Positions 52,229 to 60,561 of a DNA stretch of 64,000 nucleotides are shown here, piece after piece. The notes under the pieces were generated by a model. The model searched no databases. It saw nothing but the letters and a program-made list of their open reading frames with translations, and had not been told where the DNA came from. The number at the start of each line of letters is the position of its first letter. Position 1 is the stretch's first letter. This stretch comes from Desulfatirhabdium butyrativorans DSM 18734. Lineage in GTDB: Bacteria; Desulfobacterota; Desulfobacteria; Desulfobacterales; Desulfatirhabdiaceae. A program made the position numbers and the translations under genes. The DNA lies in assembly GCF_000429925.1 (NCBI RefSeq), contig NZ_KE386987.1, positions 47,976-111,975 on the forward strand, in the 5' to 3' direction.

Positions 52229-52494
52229 GGCGTTCCTCCCGTAAACATGATTGGATGGAGGTGTCTCAGGAACGGCAGAGAGGTGTGTCTGCTCAAGTAC
52301 CTGCCGTGCTGTCCTTACCGCTGGAGGTAATGCAGCATGCCGTTCTTGACAATTCGGAAATCGGGAACATTTTTCATAGGGTATCAGCGGTTTCAGGCTT
52401 TATCGATGATTCGATCCTGATAAGACCAACGTGATTTCTTCGTATTTCTCATATCACATCAACCTTTTTGACGCAAACAGGAGCTGCAGGAAAC

Positions 52495-54414
52495 ATGAAA
52501 AAGGAGACGTTTGCATTTAAAACCGAAGTTCAGCAACTGTTGAACCTGATCGTCCATTCCCTCTATTCCAACAAGGAAATCTTCTTAAGAGAGCTCATCT
52601 CGAATGCATCCGATGCCATCGACAAGCTGCGGTTCAAGGCCCAGACCCAGCCCGAATTGCTCGAAAACGATTCGGATTTTCGCATCCGGATCACGCCTGA
52701 CGGCATCAAGCAGACCATTGAAATCTCCGATAACGGAATCGGAATGACCTATGATGAAGTCATCGAAAATATCGGCACCATAGCCAAAAGCGGGACGGCT
52801 GCTTTTCTTGAAGCCCTTTCCAAACAGCAGGCATCCCTGACGCCGGAGCTGATCGGACAATTCGGCGTCGGTTTCTACAGTGCCTTCATGGTTGCAGAGA
52901 AGGTCACACTGCTGACCCGGGCGGCAGGGCAGGGTACGGCGACCTTGTGGACATCAAACGGGGATGGCTCTTACACGATCGAGGAAGCCGAAAGGCCTTC
53001 CCGGGGTACCACCATCACCCTCTACCTGAAAAAGCGGGAAAATGACGATCCGGATTTTACGGATCGGTGGACGATTCGGCGCATTGTCAAACAGCATTCC
53101 GATTTTGTATCCTACCCTATCGTCATGGATGTGGAAAAAGAGGAGCCACTGCCCGAAAACGAAATCATCAAGGACAAGGATGGAAAGCCAATCGGCAAGA
53201 CCACCCGAACCGTGATGGCGGAGGAAACCCTCAATTCCATGAAAGCCATCTGGTTGAAAGACAAGAAGGACGTCACCCAAGAGGAATACGAGGAATTCTA
53301 CAAGCATATCAGCCATGACTGGAAGGCGCCGCTTGCCCATTTGCACATGAAATTCGAAGGAACGACGGAATATAGTGCGCTGCTCTATATTCCGGAGCAG
53401 ATGCCCTTTGATCTGTTTGCGCCGGAACACAAACACGGCATCCAGCTTTACTGCAAGCGGGTGTTCATCATGGACGACTGCGAAGAGCTGATGCCCGAAT
53501 ATTTCCGTTTCGTCAAAGGTGTGGTGGATGCTCCGGACCTGAACCTGAACATCAGCCGGGAGATTCTCCAGCAGGATCGGCTGGTCGCCAATATCCGGAA
53601 AAATCTCGTGAAAAAGCTGCTGGAACTGCTCGAAGGCATGGAAGGGGAAACATACGAAAAATTCTATGCCGAATTTGGCCCCATCCTCAAGATTGGCATC
53701 CACACGGATATGGACAACCGACACCGGATTGCGGCCCTTGCCCGGTACAAGACGACGAAATCCGAAGGCAAGTGGGTGAGCCTCAAGGATTATGTAGCCA
53801 ACATGAAGCCGGATCAGAAGGAAATCTATTACATTACCGGCGAGAACCTCACCGCCCTGATGAACAGCCCGCATCTGGAACGGCTGAAGGAAAAAGATTT
53901 CGAAGTCTTGCTGATGGTTGATCCCATTGACGAGTGGGTTGTCCAGGCCCTGAATGAATTTGACGGGAAACCGTTCAAAAGTGCCGAAAAAGGGGACCTT
54001 GAAACCGAAGCGCCGGATAAAAGTAAAGAAGAAGCGTTCAATGCGCTTTTTGGCTGCATCAAGGCGAATCTCGATGACAAGGTGAAGGAAGTCAAACCGT
54101 CCACCCATCTGAAAGATTCACTCTCCTGTCTATCGGGAAATCCCTACGACATGAGCATTTTTATGGAGCGGATGCTCAAGGCCACCGGCCAGAAGCCACC
54201 GGAGATCAAACGGGTGCTCGAAATCAACATGGATCATCCGGTCATGACCAAGATCAAAGCCATCTACGATGCGGACCGCAACGATCCGCTTCTCCAGGAG
54301 TACAGCCACCTGCTCTACGATATGGCCCTGATCGGTGAAGGCGGCAAGATCGACAACCCGTCCCGATTCCATCGGCTGATCGGCGGATTGATGGATGCAT
54401 CGCTGAAAGCATGA
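52495..54414 (+). CDS. htpG: Chaperone protein HtpG (Hsp90)
   Basis: A 639-residue bacterial Hsp90. The N-terminal ATPase has [44 protein letters not shown] and GTTITLYLK. The middle domain includes the [29 protein letters not shown] segment with the catalytic arginine loop, and a C-terminal dimerisation domain ends the chain. ATG at 52495 has AGGAAAC directly upstream, and an earlier start in the same frame (52468) is not needed. I do not see a CIRCE element; heat-shock control could be of another type. Confidence 0.96.
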   Translation: MKKETFAFKTEVQQLLNLIVHSLYSNKEIFLRELISNASDAIDKLRFKAQTQPELLENDSDFRIRITPDGIKQTIEISDNGIGMTYDEVIENIGTIAKSGTAAFLEALSKQQASLTPELIGQFGVGFYSAFMVAEKVTLLTRAAGQGTATLWTSNGDGSYTIEEAERPSRGTTITLYLKKRENDDPDFTDRWTIRRIVKQHSDFVSYPIVMDVEKEEPLPENEIIKDKDGKPIGKTTRTVMAEETLNSMKAIWLKDKKDVTQEEYEEFYKHISHDWKAPLAHLHMKFEGTTEYSALLYIPEQMPFDLFAPEHKHGIQLYCKRVFIMDDCEELMPEYFRFVKGVVDAPDLNLNISREILQQDRLVANIRKNLVKKLLELLEGMEGETYEKFYAEFGPILKIGIHTDMDNRHRIAALARYKTTKSEGKWVSLKDYVANMKPDQKEIYYITGENLTALMNSPHLERLKEKDFEVLLMVDPIDEWVVQALNEFDGKPFKSAEKGDLETEAPDKSKEEAFNALFGCIKANLDDKVKEVKPSTHLKDSLSCLSGNPYDMSIFMERMLKATGQKPPEIKRVLEINMDHPVMTKIKAIYDADRNDPLLQEYSHLLYDMALIGEGGKIDNPSRFHRLIGGLMDASLKA

Positions 54415-54460
54415 CCCGGGTCCAGAACCTGCTCAAGTCCCGCTCTCATGGCACTGAATT

Positions 54461-54560
54461 CCGGCTTACGCCGGAATGACACCCCAAGGCCTTCGCCGGA
54501 ATGACGACCGAATTTGGATCTACGTGGGCGGAGGCCCTCGCCATGACCATTTATCGTGGA
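54461..54560. repeat. REP-like repeats at the end of the 54551 gene
   Basis: CCGGCTTACGCCGGAATGAC and CTTCGCCGGAATGACGACCG form a REP-like pair. The following ~60 bases (CGACCGAATTTGGATC ... CGCCATGACCATTTATCG) match the sequence inside the composite element at 39590-39655. The right end supplies the stop codon of the neighbouring minus-strand gene. Confidence 0.75.
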
Positions 54561-55360
54561 TGGTTTTTCGCAGCTGCGATGCGATCCATCAGGTTGGTGA
54601 TCGCATCGCGGTTCAGGCGGATTTGTTCTCCGCAAAATTTTCGAATCTTCCTCTCGACCGTATCGGGAGACGGCGGTACGGGGATGGCCGGAAGAGAAAG
54701 CGATTCGATGTCCACCGGGCTGATGCACAGGTTGTCCAAAAGCCCGGCGGAGTACCTGCCGTGAATGCCGCCTGTCACATCCTCAGCTTCCTGGCTGCGC
54801 ACATCGAGGGAGCGAACGAACTGCAGGGTGCACTCCATGGAAAATGTGTCATTGACCGACCGGATCTTTTCGTTGAGCAGGTTTGCCATGGCGAGCACCA
54901 TATCGTAGCAGGGTGCAGGCGCTTCGTCCTTCTGGGATACGTTTGCGGGGCGGCAATGCCGGTAGCTGTCGCATGCCTCGTACAGTTCTGAATACGTTTG
55001 CAAAACGATGCCCGTGTATTTTCCTTTCAGGGTCCAGCCTTTTCGGATATGCGGAAAATCCGTGTCTTTCAGCGTAATAGTTGACGTATCCATATCAAAG
55101 GCGCGTGCGGGAATGCCGATTGCCTCCCAGAAAGCGTCCATCCGCTCTTTTTGATCGAGCACCAAGGCCTTCAAAACGGCAAGCTGTTTCAACGGCTTTT
55201 TCCCCATTTCCCGGAGATCCGCAACATAGCGATCCAGGGTTTCCTTCATCTCATCGATTTCTTTCCTGGCGCCGAAGAATCGATCCGCCGTTTCCCGGAG
55301 CATTTCGAGTGTCAAATCTTCGCTGTAATGATTCAGGATGTCGAAATGATCTTTTCCCAT
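54551..55360 (-). CDS. Conserved-looking protein of unknown function
   Basis: A 269-residue soluble protein, mostly helical (SEDLTLEMLRETADRFFGARKEIDEMKETLDRYVADL), with a middle beta part (TITLKDTDFPHIRKGWTLKGKYTGIVLQTY) and a few cysteines (YEACDSYRHCRPA). No motif points to a function, and I recognise no family. The ATG at 55360 is the first true ATG and has a G-rich sequence upstream. It is transcribed convergently with htpG. Its last codons and stop lie within repeat-related sequence, so the natural C-terminus may once have been different. Confidence 0.7.
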   Translation of the reverse strand: MGKDHFDILNHYSEDLTLEMLRETADRFFGARKEIDEMKETLDRYVADLREMGKKPLKQLAVLKALVLDQKERMDAFWEAIGIPARAFDMDTSTITLKDTDFPHIRKGWTLKGKYTGIVLQTYSELYEACDSYRHCRPANVSQKDEAPAPCYDMVLAMANLLNEKIRSVNDTFSMECTLQFVRSLDVRSQEAEDVTGGIHGRYSAGLLDNLCISPVDIESLSLPAIPVPPSPDTVERKIRKFCGEQIRLNRDAITNLMDRIAAAKNHPR

Positions 55361-55499
55361 GGGCAAGGCCCCCCGTATGAGATGATTCAGACTCGCTTAG
55401 CGCATTTCGATCAATATCGGTGGTTTCACCAAAAAAGTCGAGAAATTTCCCCTTTTCGTCATTTTTTGCGGAAGTCGTCTGCACGCGCTGCCCGGCTGC

Positions 55500-55532
55500 A
55501 CGCTCCCCTCGTCTACGGGTTTCCGTTCAGGA
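55500..55532. repeat. Degenerate repeat end at the ABC exporter stop codon
   Basis: On the minus strand the sequence CCTGAACGGAAACCC begins inside the last codon of the exporter gene; the TGA of CCTGAACGG is its stop codon. Only this end and a short GGGGAGCGTGCAG piece are recognisable. Confidence 0.6.
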
Positions 55533-57506
55533 AGCCGATTGCGGGGAGAGGGAATGGCCCAGTTGATTCAGTTTGTAATAAACGCCTTGTTTGGACATCA
55601 GGCTTTCATGGTTTCCGGATTCGATGATCCGGCCTGCACCCATCACCAGAATGTGGTCCGCAGAGCGGGCCGTGACCAGCCGATGGGCGATGACGATGGC
55701 GGTGCGATCCTTGAGCAGATTTTCGACCGCCGTCTGGATCAATTGTTCGGTGTGGGAGTCCACGTAGGATGTAGCCTCATCGAGGATGATCAAATCCGCA
55801 TTTCGGGTAAAGGCCCGGGCGATTGAGAGCAGTTGGCGCTCGCCGCTCGAAATCGAAAGCCCGCCTTCCGAGAGTACGGTGTCCAGGCCTTTTGGAAGGT
55901 TTTCCACCAGGGAACGACATTGGGCTGCCTCGAGGATATGCCACAGGGCTTCATCCGGAAGCGGCTCGATGCCATGCAGCAGGTTTTCCCGCAAGGATTC
56001 GGAAAACAGGAACGGATCCTGGCTGACAACGGCAATCCGCCGTCGAAGCGCTTGCGGCGCATATTCCCGGATATTCCGACCATTGATCCGGATGCTTCCC
56101 GATACGGGTTCATAGAGACGAACCAGCAGATGGATCAGGGTGGTCTTCCCGGAGCCTGTCGCCCCGACAATGGCCAGGATCTCGCCTTTGGACAGAGAGC
56201 AGGAGACTTGTTTCAATACCAATTCTCCCGGAATATACCCGAAAGAAACGTCATCTACTTCAATCCGCTCGATTCGGCCCCGGATGGTTTCTCCTTGCTG
56301 TGGCAGCTTGCCTTCCTGCTCGTCGAAAATCTGGAAAAGGCGTTCCGCTGAAGACATGGCATTCTGCAGGATATTGTATTTTTCCGCAATGTCCCGGATG
56401 GGCCGGAAAAACATCTTGATATAGGAGATAAAGGCGACCAGCACACCAATGCTGATCCGGTCCGCAAAGACATCCCATCCGCCCCAGAAAATGACCAGCG
56501 CCATCGCTGTCATGCCCAGCACCTCAATGGCGGGCATGAAGAGGGCGAACACGTGCAGTTGCTGCATTCCGGCAAGATAATACTCGTGGTTGACCTTGGA
56601 AAAACGCTTGAAGTTGACCGCTTCGCTTCGGAAGAGCTGAATCACGCGAATGCCGGATACGGTTTCGGAAAACCGGGAATTGATTTCAGCGGTTTTCACC
56701 CGGAGCGTTCGGAAAGCCCCCCTTGCCAACTGACTGAATCGGATGGCAATCCAGACAACGATCGGGAGGACGGCAAAGGAGATGAGGGCAAGTTTCCATT
56801 GCATGATCAGCAACATCAGGGCAATGCCCGAGAGCAGAAACACATCTTTGAAGACGAAGACGACAACGGAAGTGAAGAGCTCATCCATGTTCTGGATGTC
56901 GCTTGTTGCCCGGGTGACGAGCCTGCCGACCGGGTTCCGGTTGAAGAACGACATGCCAAGGGAGAGCAGGTGATCGAGCAGTTTCATCCGGAGATCGTGC
57001 ATGATGCGCTGTGCTGCAATTTCCATCGTCACCTGCTGCAGAAAGTTGAGCGCGAAATCGAAGATCACCAGCCCCAGAAACAGAAGACTCATCCAGGCGA
57101 CACCCGAAAGATCGAAGGCTCGCAGGGTGCGGATTTCTGGATCGGACAGCGATTTGAGTCGGTCGAAGGGGATGCATGCCTTTTCTCCGGATTGGATGAA
57201 AAGTCCGGAATGCTTCGCCACGATTTCCGAAACGCCGGGTTTGGAGAGATCGACCTGCAGCATGCGCACATTCTCCCGAACGTCGCAGGATTGCGTGCTC
57301 CGCTTCGGCACGATGTAGCGATCGATGGTTTCCTTTGTGATATAGGGAAGTGCCAGGTCGAGTCCCGTCAATACGATGGACAGAATGATCGCGGTGAGCA
57401 GCAGGTGTTTCCAGGGCTTCAGAAACGGCGCAAGTCTCCGGATGAGATGGATATCCGCCACATGGCCGAGCTGACTTTCTTCGAAATGTCCGAAATCACC
57501 GTGCAT
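55527..57506 (-). CDS. ABC exporter half-transporter (subunit with canonical Walker B)
   Basis: A 659-residue type IV ABC half-transporter: six membrane helices, then an ATPase with Walker A GATGSGKTTLIHL, Walker B LIILDEATSYVD and H-loop IVIAHRL. The signature is degenerate (LSISSGERQ in place of LSGGQ). Between helices 1 and 2 there is an extracytoplasmic insert of ~75 residues (VPKRSTQSCDVREN ... AFDLSGVAW), as in BmrD/YheH-type subunits. It overlaps the partner gene by 11 bases. The pair forms a heterodimeric drug or lipid exporter whose substrate is unknown. Confidence 0.92.
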   Translation of the reverse strand: MHGDFGHFEESQLGHVADIHLIRRLAPFLKPWKHLLLTAIILSIVLTGLDLALPYITKETIDRYIVPKRSTQSCDVRENVRMLQVDLSKPGVSEIVAKHSGLFIQSGEKACIPFDRLKSLSDPEIRTLRAFDLSGVAWMSLLFLGLVIFDFALNFLQQVTMEIAAQRIMHDLRMKLLDHLLSLGMSFFNRNPVGRLVTRATSDIQNMDELFTSVVVFVFKDVFLLSGIALMLLIMQWKLALISFAVLPIVVWIAIRFSQLARGAFRTLRVKTAEINSRFSETVSGIRVIQLFRSEAVNFKRFSKVNHEYYLAGMQQLHVFALFMPAIEVLGMTAMALVIFWGGWDVFADRISIGVLVAFISYIKMFFRPIRDIAEKYNILQNAMSSAERLFQIFDEQEGKLPQQGETIRGRIERIEVDDVSFGYIPGELVLKQVSCSLSKGEILAIVGATGSGKTTLIHLLVRLYEPVSGSIRINGRNIREYAPQALRRRIAVVSQDPFLFSESLRENLLHGIEPLPDEALWHILEAAQCRSLVENLPKGLDTVLSEGGLSISSGERQLLSIARAFTRNADLIILDEATSYVDSHTEQLIQTAVENLLKDRTAIVIAHRLVTARSADHILVMGAGRIIESGNHESLMSKQGVYYKLNQLGHSLSPQSAS

Positions 57507-59256
57507 CGCAGCACTCCTCGATTTCCTGAAGCCGGAAAATGGATGCGTAGTATCCGTTCGAGGTTATCAGTGTCTCGTGAGAGCCTGATTCCACGATCCT
57601 GCCGCGATCCAGAACGACGATATGATCCGCCGGCCGCAGGGCTGCCATTCGATGCGACACCAGAATCACGGTGGCTTCCTTGGCCCAATCCTGAATGGAT
57701 CGGATGATCGATTGCCCGATTTCGATATCCACCTGGCTGACCGGATCGTCCAGAATGAGCAGTTTCGGTTTGCCGATAAAACATCGAGCCAATGCAACGC
57801 GTTGTTTCTGTCCGCCGGAGAGCATGACGCCTTTTTCGCCGACGATGGTATCCAGTCCTTTCGGGAAAGTCTGAATGGTCTTTTCGAGCCCTGAAATCCG
57901 GACCGCTTCCCAGATCGCGGCATCATCGATATCGTCCCTGGACATCAGAATATTGTCTCGGATCGTTCCGGAAAACAGAAAAGGTTCCTGAGGGAGGAAG
58001 GCGATGTTCGAGCGCAATTCATCCAGCCGATACGCCTTGTTGGAGATGCCATCGATCCGGATTTCTCCGCTTCCGGGATCGTAGAGTCTCGGGATCAGGG
58101 AAATCAGCGTGGACTTGCCGGAGCCTGGGGGGCCTGCGATGCCCAGAAAACTTCCGGCGGGAATATCGAGATCGATATCGATCAGTACCGGTTTTCCCGA
58201 TGTAGCTTCCGAAGCCGGATAAGCCATGGTAACCCGTTCGAAAGAAATGTGTCCGCCCTGGATTCCGGAAACGGCAGCAGCCTGTTTCGGGTCTGCAATT
58301 TCAGGCATGGTCCGCAGGATGCGGTCGATGCGATCGATCGACGCCTTTCCCCGCTGGATGAGATTCGTCACCCAGCCCATGGCCATCATCGGCCAGGTGA
58401 GCAGCCCCAGATAGCTGATGAACGCAACGAAATCTCCGGGTGAAATCCGATTGTATATGGTGTTTCTGCCACCTACATACAAGATCAGCACGAGGCTGAT
58501 GTTGGAAAAAAACACCATCATCGGGAAAAGGGAGCCGGTGATCCGGACCAGGGCGATGTTTTTGCTGATGTACGCCTGACTTTGCCTCCCGATCCGTTCC
58601 ATCTCGAAGGCGTGGGTATGGTGGCTTTTGACCAGACGAATCGCCGTAATCACTTCCCGGACTGCTTCCGTCAAATCGGAGAAGGCGGCCTGAACCTGCT
58701 GATAGCGGGCATGCATCAAGCGGCTGAAGACACGGGTGCCCACAACGATGAGCGGCATCGGCAGGATCACCCACAGGGTAAGCTCAACGTGAATATACAG
58801 CATGAAACCGATGGCGGCGCATCCCATGACGATGGCATCGGTCAGGGCAACCATGCCCATGCCCACAGCCATCCGGATATGGGTGATGTCGTTTGTGGCA
58901 TGGGCCATGATGTCGCCGGTTTTCATCCGGTCGAAATACGTGGCAGAAAGAAGCTGGATGTGGCTGAACAGGCTGTTGCGGAGTTCCTCTTCCACCTGCC
59001 GCGACATGCCGATGAGGCATCTGCGCCAGACATAGCGCAACGATCCCATGGCGAGCGCAATGCCGATGATCCAAAGCCCGTACCGGCCCAAATCGGCAAC
59101 CGTGATGCGAGCCGTCGTCAACCCGTCTATGGCGTGCTTGATGATGCGGGGAACGACAAGCTGCAGCATGTCCACCACGATGAGACAACCCACACCGATG
59201 ACGATGTACCAGCGGTTCCGGTAGAATGTCGGTCGAATCAGATCGAAAACACCCAT
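57496..59256 (-). CDS. ABC exporter half-transporter (subunit with degenerate catalytic site)
   Basis: A 586-residue half-transporter with six membrane helices and an ATPase: Walker A GPPGSGKSTLISL, canonical signature LSGGQKQRVALA, and Walker B LLILDDPVSQVD with Asp in place of the catalytic Glu. This complements the partner, which has the Glu but a degenerate signature, so one of the two composite ATP sites would be active and one inactive, as in BmrCD and TM287/288. It is the first gene of the pair. Confidence 0.92.
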   Translation of the reverse strand: MGVFDLIRPTFYRNRWYIVIGVGCLIVVDMLQLVVPRIIKHAIDGLTTARITVADLGRYGLWIIGIALAMGSLRYVWRRCLIGMSRQVEEELRNSLFSHIQLLSATYFDRMKTGDIMAHATNDITHIRMAVGMGMVALTDAIVMGCAAIGFMLYIHVELTLWVILPMPLIVVGTRVFSRLMHARYQQVQAAFSDLTEAVREVITAIRLVKSHHTHAFEMERIGRQSQAYISKNIALVRITGSLFPMMVFFSNISLVLILYVGGRNTIYNRISPGDFVAFISYLGLLTWPMMAMGWVTNLIQRGKASIDRIDRILRTMPEIADPKQAAAVSGIQGGHISFERVTMAYPASEATSGKPVLIDIDLDIPAGSFLGIAGPPGSGKSTLISLIPRLYDPGSGEIRIDGISNKAYRLDELRSNIAFLPQEPFLFSGTIRDNILMSRDDIDDAAIWEAVRISGLEKTIQTFPKGLDTIVGEKGVMLSGGQKQRVALARCFIGKPKLLILDDPVSQVDIEIGQSIIRSIQDWAKEATVILVSHRMAALRPADHIVVLDRGRIVESGSHETLITSNGYYASIFRLQEIEECCDAR

Positions 59257-59360
59257 TGGATATCTATATTCTTCGCGTTTGGTCCGGAATGTTCATGGCA
59301 AGGGTCAATACCATTGACTTACGCTCTTCGGTCGGTTGATAGGAATTCCTGCGTCGTTCA

Positions 59361-59538
59361 GGCGAAAGCCGGAATCCCGTCCCGCCAAGGCGGGATTCGA
59401 ACAGGTTATAGCCCCCGGCTTTCGCCGGGGTGACATTTGAGGGCCGGTATTTTCCCTTAAGTCAATGCCATTGGAACAAGGGTTGCCGCCTCCCGGGGAC
59501 GAAAAACCGGCTGCCATTTCGGCGAAAGCCGGGGTGAC
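59361..59538. repeat. REP-like inverted and direct repeats (GGCGAAAGCCGG)
   Basis: GGCGAAAGCCGG at 59361 and its inverse CCGGCTTTCGCC at 59415, followed by GGGGTGAC, and a third copy in direct orientation at 59519 (CGGCGAAAGCCGGGGTGAC). Part of the 444-base gap between the exporter and the next gene, which has no coding sequence. Confidence 0.85.
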
Positions 59539-59560
59539 GGGCCCGGGGAATTGCGATTGC

Positions 59561-59704
59561 GATTACGACAACGACAACGACAACGATTAGGATTACGACA
59601 ACGACAACGATTAGGATTACGACAACGACAACGACAACGATTAGGATTACGACAACGACAACGACAACGATTAGGATTACGACAACGACAACGACAACGA
59701 TTAG
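59561..59704. repeat. 30-bp tandem repeat built of GACAAC hexamers
   Basis: Five units of 30, 24, 30, 30 and 30 bases, each GATTAC + (GACAAC)n + GATTAG, with the 24-base unit lacking one hexamer. Units are otherwise identical. The right edge overlaps the last codon of the gene starting at 60561: its TAA stop lies in the final GATTAG/GATAAC junction. Confidence 0.95.
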
Positions 59705-60561
59705 GATAACGATAAAAAAGCAAGTCGGCCGCTCCGATCGTCATTTTCCGGCAGCATCGACAGGGAAACCCAGCGCCCGATGGCTTCGATCATCTGGGTA
59801 TCGTTATCGAACGTGCTGCCCAGTTCCTGGAGGATTTCGACCCAGCAATCGTTCAACACGATCGGATTCCGCATTGTCGTATCCGGAAAGCCATCCGGGA
59901 GAAGCGGCCCAGGCTCGGCGTCGTTGAAAAAATAATGGATCCTGTCCCGTACCTCATCCTTGCGATACGGCCAATTGAGCACCCAATCGATTGCAATCCG
60001 AACGATTTCGATCATCGCAGCCCATGACCGGTGTTCCGCGTATCGGGTACCGAACAGCAAACGATCGAGGTATGCAAGGGTCTTTCTGCGCGTGACGATC
60101 AGACCGTAAGCATACCAGTCCTGCGTGGCGTCCATCAACAAAGTAAGCATCCTTTGGGGGATATGCACATGGCTGGGACAAAAATAGGTGCGGCAGGCAA
60201 AACCGCCATAATGGCAAATATCCCGCCAGTCTCTTCCGCCGTTTCCCGGGGATTGGGGATGCAGCAGGCATCCGGGTTTTGCCATGAGCCTGTCGATGAA
60301 TCCGATGTACGGGCAATGATGGAAATCGGGCAGGGGCAAGGAGCCCTTCAGCCTTTCCAGGGCAGAAGCGCCGAAGGCCTCTATTCCGGAAAATGTCCGG
60401 GGCGTTTCGGCAAACCGGGCGCTACGCTCCTCCAGAAGCGCCTGCAGCGCTGTGCGGCTGTTGTCCGGAAGGTTATAGAGTCCGCAACAGGCTGCGCAGG
60501 AGAGCCTGTGACCCTGACAAAAGGAGGTTATCACGGGGTTCCATTCAATGCGTTTTGCCAC
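59701..60561 (-). CDS. Cysteine-rich protein of unknown function
   Basis: A 286-residue protein with many Cys/His (FCQGHRLSCAACCGLYNL near the N-terminus, then FHHCPYIGF, GCLLHPQS, ICHYGGFACRTYFCPSHVH). The pattern recalls YkgJ-like or Fe-S/zinc proteins, but the family is not recognised. Initiation is at GTG (60561), 31 bases inside the end of the helicase gene, which suggests translational coupling and a functional tie to it. The C-terminus (RLAFLSLS) runs into the tandem repeat, so it may be truncated or newly extended. Confidence 0.7.
   Translation of the reverse strand: MAKRIEWNPVITSFCQGHRLSCAACCGLYNLPDNSRTALQALLEERSARFAETPRTFSGIEAFGASALERLKGSLPLPDFHHCPYIGFIDRLMAKPGCLLHPQSPGNGGRDWRDICHYGGFACRTYFCPSHVHIPQRMLTLLMDATQDWYAYGLIVTRRKTLAYLDRLLFGTRYAEHRSWAAMIEIVRIAIDWVLNWPYRKDEVRDRIHYFFNDAEPGPLLPDGFPDTTMRNPIVLNDCWVEILQELGSTFDNDTQMIEAIGRWVSLSMLPENDDRSGRLAFLSLS

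Noticed and set aside
52320-52494. CIRCE or sigma-32 promoter in front of htpG
   Set aside because: No TTAGCACTC/GAGTGCTAA inverted repeat, and TTGACA at about 52345 lacks a proper -10 partner.
59561-59704. CRISPR-like reading of the 30-bp tandem array
   Set aside because: Units follow one another without spacers and consist of hexamers, so it is a simple tandem repeat.
59457-59744. Arg/Cys/Asn repeat protein on the minus strand
   Set aside because: The open frame is only the translation of the GACAAC tandem repeat; no start signal and no family resemblance.
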